Below are positions 6,117 through 12,229 of a stretch of 12,229 nt of DNA, piece after piece. The DNA comes from Pseudomonadota bacterium. Its GTDB lineage: Bacteria; Pseudomonadota; Gammaproteobacteria; UBA6186; Azoamicaceae. The stretch lies in the NCBI GenBank assembly GCA_021848375.1, contig JAJZUR010000036.1, positions 1 to 12,229 on the forward strand. Direction: 5' to 3'. Below the pieces are notes generated by a model. It had not been told where the DNA came from. It saw nothing but the letters and a program-made list of their open reading frames with translations, and did not search any database. Position numbers and translations under genes: made by a program. Position 1 is the stretch's first letter, and the number at the start of each line of letters is the position of its first letter.

Positions 6117-7118
6117 ATGAATCCGAAAATGACCGCAGGAGATGCCGCACTTTGTCTTGGTACAAACCAGGATGGCATTGTTTTAACCTGTCAAGAACGG
6201 GGCCTTTCCTATTCCAAGGCACATCAACAGATCTATTTTGGGCATGAAACGGCGAGAGATTTGTTTTCTTTTTCCTTCAAACCAAAGGTAATTGTTTTTC
6301 AAATCGTAAAAGGGGGAACTGGCAAAACCTCATTGGTATATGAATTTGCGATTCGTGCCAGTTTATATGGGGCGCGCGTGCTTTGTGTCGATATGGATCA
6401 ACAAGGCAATTTAACCCAAGCGTTTAATCAGGATGCTGAACATTTACCCGTGATGATTGATATTTTGGCGGATCATCATCCGTTTCAAGAATCGATTGTT
6501 TCAGTTGCTCCTGGCATTGATTTGTTACCGAGCCGCTTTGAAAATTCCATGTTAGATGAAGTGCTGCGCTTAAAAAAATTGCCTTTGCAATCGGTTTATC
6601 GAGAACCCCTACAGACGTTAAAAAGACTATACGATGTCATTGTCGTTGATTGTCCCCCGAGTCTAGGGCAATCGGTAACCGCTTGCGCGCTGGCTGCCGA
6701 TTTATTGGTCGCCCCAGTAACGCTGGAAACCTTTGCTTTATCCGGTTTAGACATGGTGTATCAGTCAGTGCAAGAATTAAAGAGTACGTTTGGTTTATCG
6801 CTTCGTTTTAATGTGGTGGTAAATAAATTGAATCCACGAATCAATCAAGTCAAAAGAAACCCCTTATTTTTGCATTTAAAAAATTCCAAATATGAAGATA
6901 AATTATTGAAAAGTTATATTCGATTGTCGCATGATTTATCAAAGGCAATTTCTAATCAAGAATCCATCTTTGATTCAGTTCGCAAAACCTTTGCTAAAGA
7001 AGATATTGATCGGTTAACCCAGGAATTATTGGGGATTTCGAGCAAAAAACCTGCAGTCCTTACCAAAAAAGAATCAACAATCAGACTCGAAAAATCCCAC
7101 TTATTGAACGAGTTTTAA
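6117..7118 (+). CDS. Orphan ParA/Soj-type partition ATPase with N-terminal DNA-binding-like segment
   Basis: The 333-aa product is a complete P-loop ATPase of the ParA/MinD superfamily. It has the deviant Walker A KGGTGKT at 65-71 (signature lysine K65, P-loop lysine K70), the A' motif VDMDQQGNLT at 91-100 and Walker B VIVVDCPPS at 174-182. Residues 1-55 precede the ATPase and look like a helix-turn-helix leader, as in larger plasmid-type ParA proteins that repress their own promoter; that reading is inference. The last ~30 residues are lysine-rich. ParA proteins normally move DNA with a ParB partner and parS sites, but no parB and no recognisable parS follows. It stands alone between iscA and the dcw cluster. 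The start at 6117 has no SD; the ATG at 6129 has GGATGA 8 nt upstream and is the alternative. Confidence 0.88.
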   Translation: MNPKMTAGDAALCLGTNQDGIVLTCQERGLSYSKAHQQIYFGHETARDLFSFSFKPKVIVFQIVKGGTGKTSLVYEFAIRASLYGARVLCVDMDQQGNLTQAFNQDAEHLPVMIDILADHHPFQESIVSVAPGIDLLPSRFENSMLDEVLRLKKLPLQSVYREPLQTLKRLYDVIVVDCPPSLGQSVTACALAADLLVAPVTLETFALSGLDMVYQSVQELKSTFGLSLRFNVVVNKLNPRINQVKRNPLFLHLKNSKYEDKLLKSYIRLSHDLSKAISNQESIFDSVRKTFAKEDIDRLTQELLGISSKKPAVLTKKESTIRLEKSHLLNEF

Positions 7119-7237
7119 TCAGAACTTTAAATTCATTATTTTTTTGCAGTAGCGCGGGGCGTTATTGTATTGGTTGCAAGCGATCTTTTTAAAAGCTTCC
7201 CAGAGACTCAAAATATTGGTATAGGGAACTTATTTTC

Positions 7238-7257
7238 CCGCTTTTTGGCGGTTTTTT
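7238..7257 (+). terminator. Weak rho-independent terminator after parA
   Basis: CCGC (7238-7241), a 6-nt loop and GCGG (7248-7251) form a short GC stem followed directly by six T residues (7252-7257). It lies 119 nt after the parA stop and is oriented to end parA transcription before mraZ. The stem is only 4 bp, so efficiency is doubtful. Confidence 0.45.
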
Positions 7258-7293
7258 GCAGGTTTGTCAAGAGGGTTATTTGTAGAAACCGCC
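7247..7293. repeat. 8-bp inverted repeat overlapping the terminator stem
   Basis: GGCGGTTT (7247-7254) and AAACCGCC (7286-7293) are perfect inverted copies 31 nt apart. The left arm includes the 3' half of the terminator stem and part of its T tract, so the two hairpins exclude each other. A third stem, GGGAA (7224-7228) / TTCCC (7235-7239), overlaps the terminator on its other side. Confidence 0.5.
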
Positions 7294-7299
7294 ATTATT

Positions 7300-7328
7300 T
7301 TGACATATACTGTAACATAAATCCTAAT
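7300..7328 (+). promoter_or_regulatory. Possible upstream promoter toward mraZ
   Basis: A perfect TTGACA (7300-7305) is followed after 17 nt by CCTAAT (7323-7328), which matches only the last four bases of a -10 box. If active it would give mraZ a second, longer leader carrying the repeats at 7345-7381. The -10 lacks the two most important bases, so this is a weak call. Confidence 0.2.
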
Positions 7329-7349
7329 TATAGATAGTTCTCACCTAAG

Positions 7350-7370
7350 TCACTGTTTATTCACTATTTA
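7350..7370. repeat. Short direct repeat TCACTNTTTA
   Basis: TCACTGTTTA (7350-7359) and TCACTATTTA (7361-7370) repeat with an 11-bp period, about one helical turn, just upstream of the mraZ promoter. Spacing suits a protein binding one face of the DNA. No known regulator site was recognised. Confidence 0.35.
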
Positions 7371-7395
7371 CTTGAACTTAGTATGTAAGCTTTCC

Positions 7396-7424
7396 TTGAC
7401 AGATGAAGGTCAGGTTACTAAAGT
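7396..7424 (+). promoter_or_regulatory. Predicted mraZ (dcw cluster) promoter
   Basis: A perfect TTGACA (7396-7401), a 17-nt spacer and TAAAGT (7419-7424, 4/6) form a sigma70-like promoter. The expected start point near 7431 lies just upstream of the MraZ operator, an arrangement that fits autorepression. This is probably the principal promoter of mraZ-rsmH-ftsL-ftsI-murE. Confidence 0.6.
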
Positions 7425-7433
7425 GTAGATATG

Positions 7434-7458
7434 TGGGTAAGAATGGGATAAAGTGGGA
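7434..7458 (+). promoter_or_regulatory. MraZ operator: three TGGGN repeats with 10-bp period
   Basis: TGGGT (7434-7438), TGGGA (7444-7448) and TGGGA (7454-7458) are separated by exactly 5 nt each. In E. coli MraZ binds direct TGGGN repeats with 5-nt spacers upstream of its own gene and represses the dcw cluster; this is a textbook match. The repeats lie just downstream of the predicted start point and 25 nt before the mraZ start codon, so binding would block RNA polymerase. Confidence 0.9.
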
Positions 7459-7482
7459 AAACTTTTTTAGGAGTTCCTCTTT

Positions 7483-7941
7483 GTGTTTCGAGGGATAAAT
7501 TCTATTCATGTGGATGACAAAGGCCGGCTGGCGGTGCCGACCCGTTATCGATATCGTTTGCAAACTGACGCCAAGGGGCAGTTGATTGTGACGATCGATA
7601 CCGAGGAACGTTGCCTCTTGCTGTATCCTTTGCCGGAATGGGAAATCATCGAAAAGAAAATTGAGGCATTGCCCAGTTTTAATAAGGCGGCGCGACGCAT
7701 TCAAAGACTTTTAATTGGACATGCGACGGAAGTGGAAATGGATAGCCATGGGCGAATTTTATTGCCGCCGCCTTTAAGGGATTACGCCAATGTGCGTAAA
7801 GGCATTATGTTAGTTGGTCAGGGTAAAAAGTTTGAGATATGGGATGAAGTACGTTGGCACGAAACTCGTGAAGATTGGATAAAGACCGATCTGAAGAGTT
7901 CTGGGCCGCTACCACCTGAATTGGAGATCTTGTCGTTGTGA
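7483..7941 (+). CDS. mraZ: Transcriptional regulator MraZ
   Basis: MraZ is an AbrB-fold ring-forming DNA-binding protein that represses its own operon at the head of the dcw cluster. The product is 152 aa, identical in length to E. coli MraZ. The two repeated half-domains each carry the DxxxR signature: D11 to R15 in DDKGRL and D87 to R91 in DSHGRI. The start is GTG at 7483, giving the family N-terminus MFRGINSIHVDDKGR, with a strong SD AGGAG (7469-7473) and a 9-nt spacer. Its cognate TGGGN operator lies just upstream, so autoregulation is well supported by sequence. The stop at 7939-7941 lies 23 nt before the rsmH ATG. Confidence 0.97.
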   Translation: MFRGINSIHVDDKGRLAVPTRYRYRLQTDAKGQLIVTIDTEERCLLLYPLPEWEIIEKKIEALPSFNKAARRIQRLLIGHATEVEMDSHGRILLPPPLRDYANVRKGIMLVGQGKKFEIWDEVRWHETREDWIKTDLKSSGPLPPELEILSL

Positions 7942-7964
7942 TAAGCGTGAAGGAATGGAGCAGC

Positions 7965-8906
7965 ATGGAGACTGAACACTATCCTGTGATGGTGCAGGAA
8001 GTCCTGCAGGGATTAAATATTGATCCAGCTGGTTTATATATTGATGCAACCTTTGGTCGAGGGGGGCATGCACGTGCCATTTTGGCAGAACTCAATGCAG
8101 ATGGTCGTCTCCTCGTGATCGATAGAGATCCTATGGCCGTTGCTGCTGGGAAAGCCTTGGCAAAAACCGATAAACGCGTTAACGTTCGACAAGGTACATT
8201 TGGTGCACTGCTTTCAACTTTTAAAACCGAGCCAGAACTATCTCATAAAGTTGATGGCATTTTGTTAGATCTTGGGGTTTCATCCCCTCAATTGGATGAT
8301 GCCGAGCGCGGTTTTAGCTTTAGGCTGCAAGGGCCTTTGGATATGCGAATGGATCCAACGACCGGAATGTCAGCTGCAGAGTGGCTAAACGAAGCAGAAG
8401 AATCTGAAATTTCGCATGTCTTAAAAACCTACGGCGAAGAAAAATTTCATCACAGAATGGCGCGTGCCATTATAGAGGCGCGAGCACTTTCGCCAATTAC
8501 AACGACTTTACAATTGTCGAATATTATTGCGAAAGCAAATCCCGCGTGGGAGCGGCATAAAAATCCGGCAACGCGCGCATTTCAAGCCATTCGAATTTTT
8601 GTGAATGATGAATTAAATGAGTTATTGACGGCGCTAGACGCGAGTTTGGAGATTTTAAAACCTGGCGGTCGATTGGCGGTGATTAGTTTTCATTCGCTTG
8701 AGGATAGAATCGTAAAGCGTTTTATTCAAAAAAATGAGAAGGGTGATGATTATCCTCGAGAGTTACCGATACTGGCAAGCCAATTAAATCAAAAGTGTCA
8801 TCGTGTCGGAAAAGCCATCCACCCATCACTGAAAGAAGTGAGCACTAATCCGCGTGCCAGAAGCGCTACGTTACGGATAGCAGAAAAAATAGGGGGATCG
8901 GTATGA
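7965..8906 (+). CDS. rsmH: 16S rRNA (cytosine(1402)-N4)-methyltransferase RsmH (MraW)
   Basis: RsmH uses S-adenosylmethionine to methylate N4 of C1402 in the ribosomal P site. From the ATG at 7965 the product is 313 aa, the E. coli length, beginning METEHYPVMVQEVL. Frame-compatible GTG codons at 7938 and 7947 exist, but this ATG matches the family start and has AAGGA (7950-7954) and GGAG (7957-7960) upstream. Motifs: the SAM loop IDATFGRGGH (26-35), acidic ribose ligand in VIDRDP (51-56), LDLGVSSPQLD (101-111), NPATRAFQAIRIFVNDEL (200-217) and SFHSLEDRIVK (241-251). It overlaps ftsL by an ATGA, consistent with translational coupling within the dcw cluster. Confidence 0.97.
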   Translation: METEHYPVMVQEVLQGLNIDPAGLYIDATFGRGGHARAILAELNADGRLLVIDRDPMAVAAGKALAKTDKRVNVRQGTFGALLSTFKTEPELSHKVDGILLDLGVSSPQLDDAERGFSFRLQGPLDMRMDPTTGMSAAEWLNEAEESEISHVLKTYGEEKFHHRMARAIIEARALSPITTTLQLSNIIAKANPAWERHKNPATRAFQAIRIFVNDELNELLTALDASLEILKPGGRLAVISFHSLEDRIVKRFIQKNEKGDDYPRELPILASQLNQKCHRVGKAIHPSLKEVSTNPRARSATLRIAEKIGGSV

Positions 8907-9232
8907 AAGCGATTTTGCCAAAACCCAATCGTCTTATAAAGAGAGGCCCTCTGGTCGAATTATTACCAAGGGGCTCGATGAGCGTGTTGTTGTTGGGTTT
9001 ACTGGTGTTAGGAACGGCGCTTGGGGTTGTTTATACCAAATATTTAAATCGGAACCTACATAGTGAATTGCAACAGTTACAAGCAACCCGAGATCAATTG
9101 CATGTGGAGTGGACTCAATTGTTATTAGAACAAGGAACATTAGGTTCTGATGTACGAGTGGAAAAAGTTGCGCGCGAAACTTTAGGAATGATTACCGCAC
9201 CCTCAAACCAAATAGTAGTGATAAAACCATGA
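8903..9232 (+). CDS. ftsL: Cell division protein FtsL
   Basis: FtsL is a small bitopic membrane protein of the FtsQLB complex, which activates septal peptidoglycan synthesis by FtsWI. The 109-aa product has a basic cytoplasmic N-terminus (1-25), one membrane helix at about 26-45, and a heptad-like helical region at about 46-80 (NRNLHSELQQLQATRDQL and on) that should form the coiled coil with FtsB. It ends with the periplasmic motif VEKVARETLGM (86-96) typical of FtsL. Sequence conservation in this family is low, so position in the cluster carries weight: it overlaps rsmH and ftsI by 4 nt each (ATGA). AGGGGGA lies just upstream of the start as SD. Confidence 0.93.
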   Translation: MKAILPKPNRLIKRGPLVELLPRGSMSVLLLGLLVLGTALGVVYTKYLNRNLHSELQQLQATRDQLHVEWTQLLLEQGTLGSDVRVEKVARETLGMITAPSNQIVVIKP

Positions 9233-10941
9233 ATTATAAAGGCCGTTATTTTTTAATTGTCACAAGCTTACTGATGATCGTCAGTGGTCTGGTATGGCGC
9301 GTCGTAAATTTACAAGTTGTTGAACAAGATTTCTTAAGGAATCAAGGGGATATGCGTACCAATCGTGTGGTTGGTATTCCAGCCTATCGCGGTATGATAA
9401 CCGATAGAAATGGCGAGCCTTTGGCAATCAGTACACCGGTTGAATCGGTGTGGGCGAATCCCAAAGAATTTGATACCGAGCATCCGCAATTATTGGCATT
9501 GGCAGGGCTTTTGGATTTATCTTTAGATGAACTGGTGAATAAAATAAATAGTGCGGGGGGGCGTGAATTTATTTATTTACAACGTCATATTACTCCGCAT
9601 CTCGCAGATAAAATTAAAGGCTTAGCAATTCCAGGTGTGCGTTTAAAAACGGAATATCGACGTTATTATCCTGCAGGAGAAGTGACGGCGCATGTTCTTG
9701 GTTTTACCAATATTGATGGTCAAGGTAAGGAAGGGATTGAACTCGCCTTTGATGATACGCTGCGAGGTACGAATGGCAGCAAGCGAGTGGTGCGCGATAG
9801 GCGCGGCCGAGAAGTGCAAATTTTAGATGGTCTGCAGGAGATGCAGTCCGGAGAAAATGTCACCTTAAGTTTGGATCAGCGCTTACAATATCTCGCTTAT
9901 CGTGAATTAAAGGCAGCAGTAGTATCGAGCGGTGCAGAAGCGGGATCCGCTGTGGTGATAGATGTTGCGACAGGTGAAATTTTAGCGATGGTGAATCAAC
10001 CTTCGTTTAATCCGAACATGCGAATTAAACTGCGAACAGATGGTCGTTATTGCAATCGCGCGGCCGTTTTTAAATTAGAACCCGGTTCGGTTGCCAAAAC
10101 GTTTAGTGTCGTAAATGCTTTACAAAATGGGCATGTGACACCTGGAACCTTAATTGATACCTCACCCGGTTGGATGAATGTGAGTGGTCATATGGTAAAA
10201 GAAGATAAACATAAAAATTTTGGGGTAATCGATGTTGCTTCTATTTTGATGCGTTCCAGTAACATTGGAGTAACCAAATTAACACTTTCGTTACCACCCC
10301 ATTCTTTAATTGACACGCTTCAAAAATTTGGATTTGGTAAAACGACCGAGAGCGGATTTCCCGGAGAAAGTAGTGGTACTTTGATTGCACCTCCCAAACG
10401 AGGAACCTTTGTATTAGCCACCATGGCATTTGGTTACGGAATGAGCGTCACGCCGTTACAATTGGCGCGTGCCTATGCAGCGTTAGGAGCCGGTGGGGTT
10501 ATTCGACCAGCGACTTTTTTAAAACAAATGGATATTCCCAAAGGCGAGCAAATTATTGATCCCGTTGTTGCCCGTCAAGTAGTCGATATGCTATCTGGGG
10601 TGGTGGAAGAAGGCGGCGGCAAAAAGGCAAAAGTTGTGGGTTATCGTACAGCCGGTAAAACGGGAACGACTCGTAAAGTTGCGCAAACCGGCGGTTATTT
10701 ACCAGGAAACCATGTTGCGGTATTTGCAGGATTGGCTCCGGCATCCAATCCGCGCTTTGCCATTGTTGTGGTGATTGATGATCCTAAGGGTGATCTATAT
10801 TATGGTAGTCAATTAGCAGCGCCTGTGTTTTCTAAAATTGCCGCTGGTGCGCTGCGTTTATTCAATATTCCGCCCGATATGCTGGATAATCAAAACTTGC
10901 GTGTTGCACGGGTACAGGATGATCGAACCCAACATGATTGA
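9229..10941 (+). CDS. ftsI: Septal peptidoglycan transpeptidase FtsI (PBP3)
   Basis: FtsI is the class B penicillin-binding protein that cross-links septal peptidoglycan with FtsW. The 570-aa product (E. coli 588) has an N-terminal membrane anchor at about 7-28, a non-catalytic dimerisation/pedestal region with RGMITDRNGEPLA (54-66), and a transpeptidase domain from about 235. Catalytic motifs are complete: SVAK at 287-290 (nucleophile S287, K290), SSN at 343-345, and KTGT at 477-480. The first is usually STVK in E. coli-type PBP3; here the residue after the nucleophile is Val. The segment before it (CNRAAVFKLEPGS) also departs from the common NRAVTDVFEPGS. It overlaps ftsL by ATGA and murE at its 3' end. 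A beta-lactam target; nothing suggests it is inactive. Confidence 0.97.
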   Translation: MNYKGRYFLIVTSLLMIVSGLVWRVVNLQVVEQDFLRNQGDMRTNRVVGIPAYRGMITDRNGEPLAISTPVESVWANPKEFDTEHPQLLALAGLLDLSLDELVNKINSAGGREFIYLQRHITPHLADKIKGLAIPGVRLKTEYRRYYPAGEVTAHVLGFTNIDGQGKEGIELAFDDTLRGTNGSKRVVRDRRGREVQILDGLQEMQSGENVTLSLDQRLQYLAYRELKAAVVSSGAEAGSAVVIDVATGEILAMVNQPSFNPNMRIKLRTDGRYCNRAAVFKLEPGSVAKTFSVVNALQNGHVTPGTLIDTSPGWMNVSGHMVKEDKHKNFGVIDVASILMRSSNIGVTKLTLSLPPHSLIDTLQKFGFGKTTESGFPGESSGTLIAPPKRGTFVLATMAFGYGMSVTPLQLARAYAALGAGGVIRPATFLKQMDIPKGEQIIDPVVARQVVDMLSGVVEEGGGKKAKVVGYRTAGKTGTTRKVAQTGGYLPGNHVAVFAGLAPASNPRFAIVVVIDDPKGDLYYGSQLAAPVFSKIAAGALRLFNIPPDMLDNQNLRVARVQDDRTQHD

Positions 10942-12229
10942 TACAGTGGTAAAATCACTGACCATAGACAGTCGCCGGGTACAACCAGGCGATTTATTTA
11001 TTGCGCTGCGAGGTTTAACGGTTGACGGGCATGATTATATTACCGAAGCTATCCAAAGAGGAGCCGCTGCCGTATTGGTAGAGCAATTAGATTCTCCCTT
11101 ACCGCGCCTAAATAAAAATATACCGCTTATCCCTGTCTCGAATTTAAAGAAATTGGTAGGGGTTATCGCAGCGCAATTTTACAATGATCCTTCCCGTCAC
11201 TTGTCGGTTATTGGAATAACCGGAACGAATGGTAAAACGTCTATTTCGCATTTTATTGCAGAAATTTTAGCTTATTGTAATGTGCTATGTGGTGTTATCG
11301 GCACCTTGGGGATTGGTTTTTTGGACAGATTAAATCAAACCGTGGGAACAACGCCGGATGCTATCATGGTTCAAAAGGCATTAGCTGATCTTAAAAATAA
11401 AGGCGCTAAGATAGTTGCGATGGAAGTAACATCTCACGCTCTGCATCAACATCGCGTAGAAGGCGTTCATTTTCACACGGCGCTGTTTACCAATTTAACG
11501 CGCGATCATTTGGATTATCATCCCAACATGGAACATTACGCTAAAACCAAGCAACGTTTATTCACCGATTTTAGACCAACCTACAGTGTAATTAATGTAG
11601 AGGACGAATTTGGTCGTGTATTGGCGAGGGATCCGAGATTAACCAACGTGATTGGTATTGGAGACGATGTGCAAGCGCATAACGTTGTGTTGGATGATAC
11701 TGGGATCCATGCAACACTTGATACCCCTTGGGGAAAAGGGGAATTACATTCTCAATTATTAGGAAAATTTAATTTAAATAATTTGTTGGCTGCTATTGCC
11801 GCAGTTTGCTTGGAAGGCTTCCCCTTATCTCAGGTTTTAGAATCCGTAAAATTTATTAAAACGGTACCTGGACGAATGATGCGTTTTGGCGGAGCACAAG
11901 GTGCACCGCTCATTGTAGTAGATTATGCACACACTCCAGATGCTTTAGAACAAATTTTAAAGGCATTACGCGCCCATTGCCGAGGAAAATTATGGTGCGT
12001 CTTTGGTTGCGGTGGGGATCGTGATCGAGGTAAACGGCCGCAAATGGCGAGTATTGCTGAAAAAATGAGTGATAAAATTTGTTTAACGCAAGATAATCCG
12101 AGAACAGAAGATCCAGATCAGATCATTCAAGATATGGTGCAAGGGTTAAAAAACCAAGCACAGGCGCATATCGAAATGGATCGTAAACAGGCCATCGCTT
12201 GGACGATTCAGGCTGCAAATGCGGATGAT
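10919..12229 (+). CDS. murE: UDP-MurNAc-L-Ala-D-Glu:meso-diaminopimelate ligase MurE (3' truncated by window edge)
   Basis: MurE adds meso-diaminopimelate to the UDP-MurNAc dipeptide in the cytoplasm. The frame runs open to the last base. From the ATG at 10919 it gives 437 residues of an expected ~490. Numbered from there, visible motifs are TIDSRRVQPGDLF near 15-27, the ATP loop GITGTNGKTS (99-108), MEVTSHALHQHR, the carboxylated-lysine region YAKTKQRLF (K211), and DNPR (392-395), the signature that selects meso-DAP over lysine. Start choice is uncertain. ATG 10934 (8-nt overlap with ftsI) and ATG 10919 (23-nt overlap) are both possible, and neither has a strong SD. Both give an N-terminus 10-15 residues shorter than E. 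coli MurE; GTG 10901 would extend it further. Confidence 0.95.
   Translation, partial: MIEPNMIDTVVKSLTIDSRRVQPGDLFIALRGLTVDGHDYITEAIQRGAAAVLVEQLDSPLPRLNKNIPLIPVSNLKKLVGVIAAQFYNDPSRHLSVIGITGTNGKTSISHFIAEILAYCNVLCGVIGTLGIGFLDRLNQTVGTTPDAIMVQKALADLKNKGAKIVAMEVTSHALHQHRVEGVHFHTALFTNLTRDHLDYHPNMEHYAKTKQRLFTDFRPTYSVINVEDEFGRVLARDPRLTNVIGIGDDVQAHNVVLDDTGIHATLDTPWGKGELHSQLLGKFNLNNLLAAIAAVCLEGFPLSQVLESVKFIKTVPGRMMRFGGAQGAPLIVVDYAHTPDALEQILKALRAHCRGKLWCVFGCGGDRDRGKRPQMASIAEKMSDKICLTQDNPRTEDPDQIIQDMVQGLKNQAQAHIEMDRKQAIAWTIQAANADD

Larger units (their letters stand above)
7119..7482. other. 364-bp non-coding region between parA and mraZ
   Basis: No open frame of substance or recognisable RNA gene lies here. 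From left to right it holds about 105 bp of unremarkable sequence, three overlapping small hairpins around 7224-7293 including a weak terminator, a TTGACA box at 7300-7305, a short direct repeat at 7350-7370, and the mraZ promoter and MraZ operator at 7396-7458. A 6-bp inverted repeat (CTAAGT 7345-7350 / ACTTAG 7376-7381) brackets the direct repeat. Searched by eye for ParB parS, dif and tRNA signatures; none were found. Confidence 0.7.

Noticed and set aside
7304..7335. Possible dif-like XerC/XerD site (minus strand contains TTATGTTA)
   Set aside because: Only one arm has partial resemblance; the central region and XerC arm do not fit the gammaproteobacterial dif pattern.
7119..7482. parS or partition iterons next to the orphan ParA gene
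   Set aside because: No TGTTTCACGTGAAACA-like palindrome or multiple iterons were found; the repeats present are either the MraZ operator or very short.
7378..7704. 108-aa minus-strand frame across the mraZ promoter and start
   Set aside because: Antisense shadow of mraZ; the plus strand has a full-length MraZ with operator and SD.
1..12229. CRISPR arrays, insertion sequences, prophage genes, toxin-antitoxin or defence systems, tRNA or rRNA genes
   Set aside because: Looked for on both strands; no repeat-spacer arrays, transposase motifs, terminal inverted repeats or structured RNA genes were recognised.

Overview
The window reads as chromosomal DNA of a moderately AT-rich gammaproteobacterium. 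Proteins match the E. coli/Pseudomonas members of their families closely, in several cases to the exact length (TrmJ 246 aa, RsmH 313 aa, MraZ 152 aa). The MurE carries the DNPR signature of meso-diaminopimelate ligases, so the cell wall is of Gram-negative type. The pared-down isc locus and the general style suggest a Legionellales/Coxiella-like lineage with a reduced genome; that placement is an inference, because there is no rRNA or other decisive marker here.

Layout. (1) 1-1954, plus strand: the 3' end of secD, then secF, then a small uncharacterised lysine-rich ORF with a good ribosome binding site. (2) 2008-3791, minus strand: an EamA/DMT-type transporter followed by suhB. (3) 3829-6063, plus strand: trmJ, iscS and iscA. 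A compact divergent promoter region of 37 bp separates the DMT gene from trmJ. (4) 6117-7118: a solitary ParA-type ATPase with an N-terminal DNA-binding-like segment and no ParB beside it. (5) 7119-7482: a 364-bp non-coding stretch with a weak terminator, overlapping hairpins, an mraZ promoter and a clear three-repeat MraZ operator. (6) 7483 to the end: the left end of the dcw (division and cell wall) cluster, mraZ-rsmH-ftsL-ftsI-murE, tightly overlapped, with murE cut by the window edge.

How the genes work together. SecDF supports protein export. SuhB and TrmJ act on rRNA biogenesis/transcription and tRNA modification. IscS and IscA serve sulfur mobilisation and Fe-S assembly. The dcw genes carry peptidoglycan precursor synthesis (MurE), septal transpeptidation (FtsI), the divisome (FtsL), 16S rRNA methylation (RsmH) and cluster control (MraZ). 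The order secD-secF-suhB-trmJ-iscS-iscA matches the Pseudomonas arrangement but lacks cysE, iscR and iscU in their usual places, as if the ancestral locus had eroded in situ.

The main points for a second look are that eroded isc locus, with an IscS lacking the usual IscU-binding tail; three genes (trmJ, iscS, parA) whose predicted -10 boxes sit 6-7 nt from the ATG with no Shine-Dalgarno sequence, implying leaderless mRNAs; the overlapping divergent -10 boxes; and the orphan ParA. Nothing seen amounts to a defence system, mobile element, CRISPR array or RNA gene. Most of the window is conserved housekeeping DNA.
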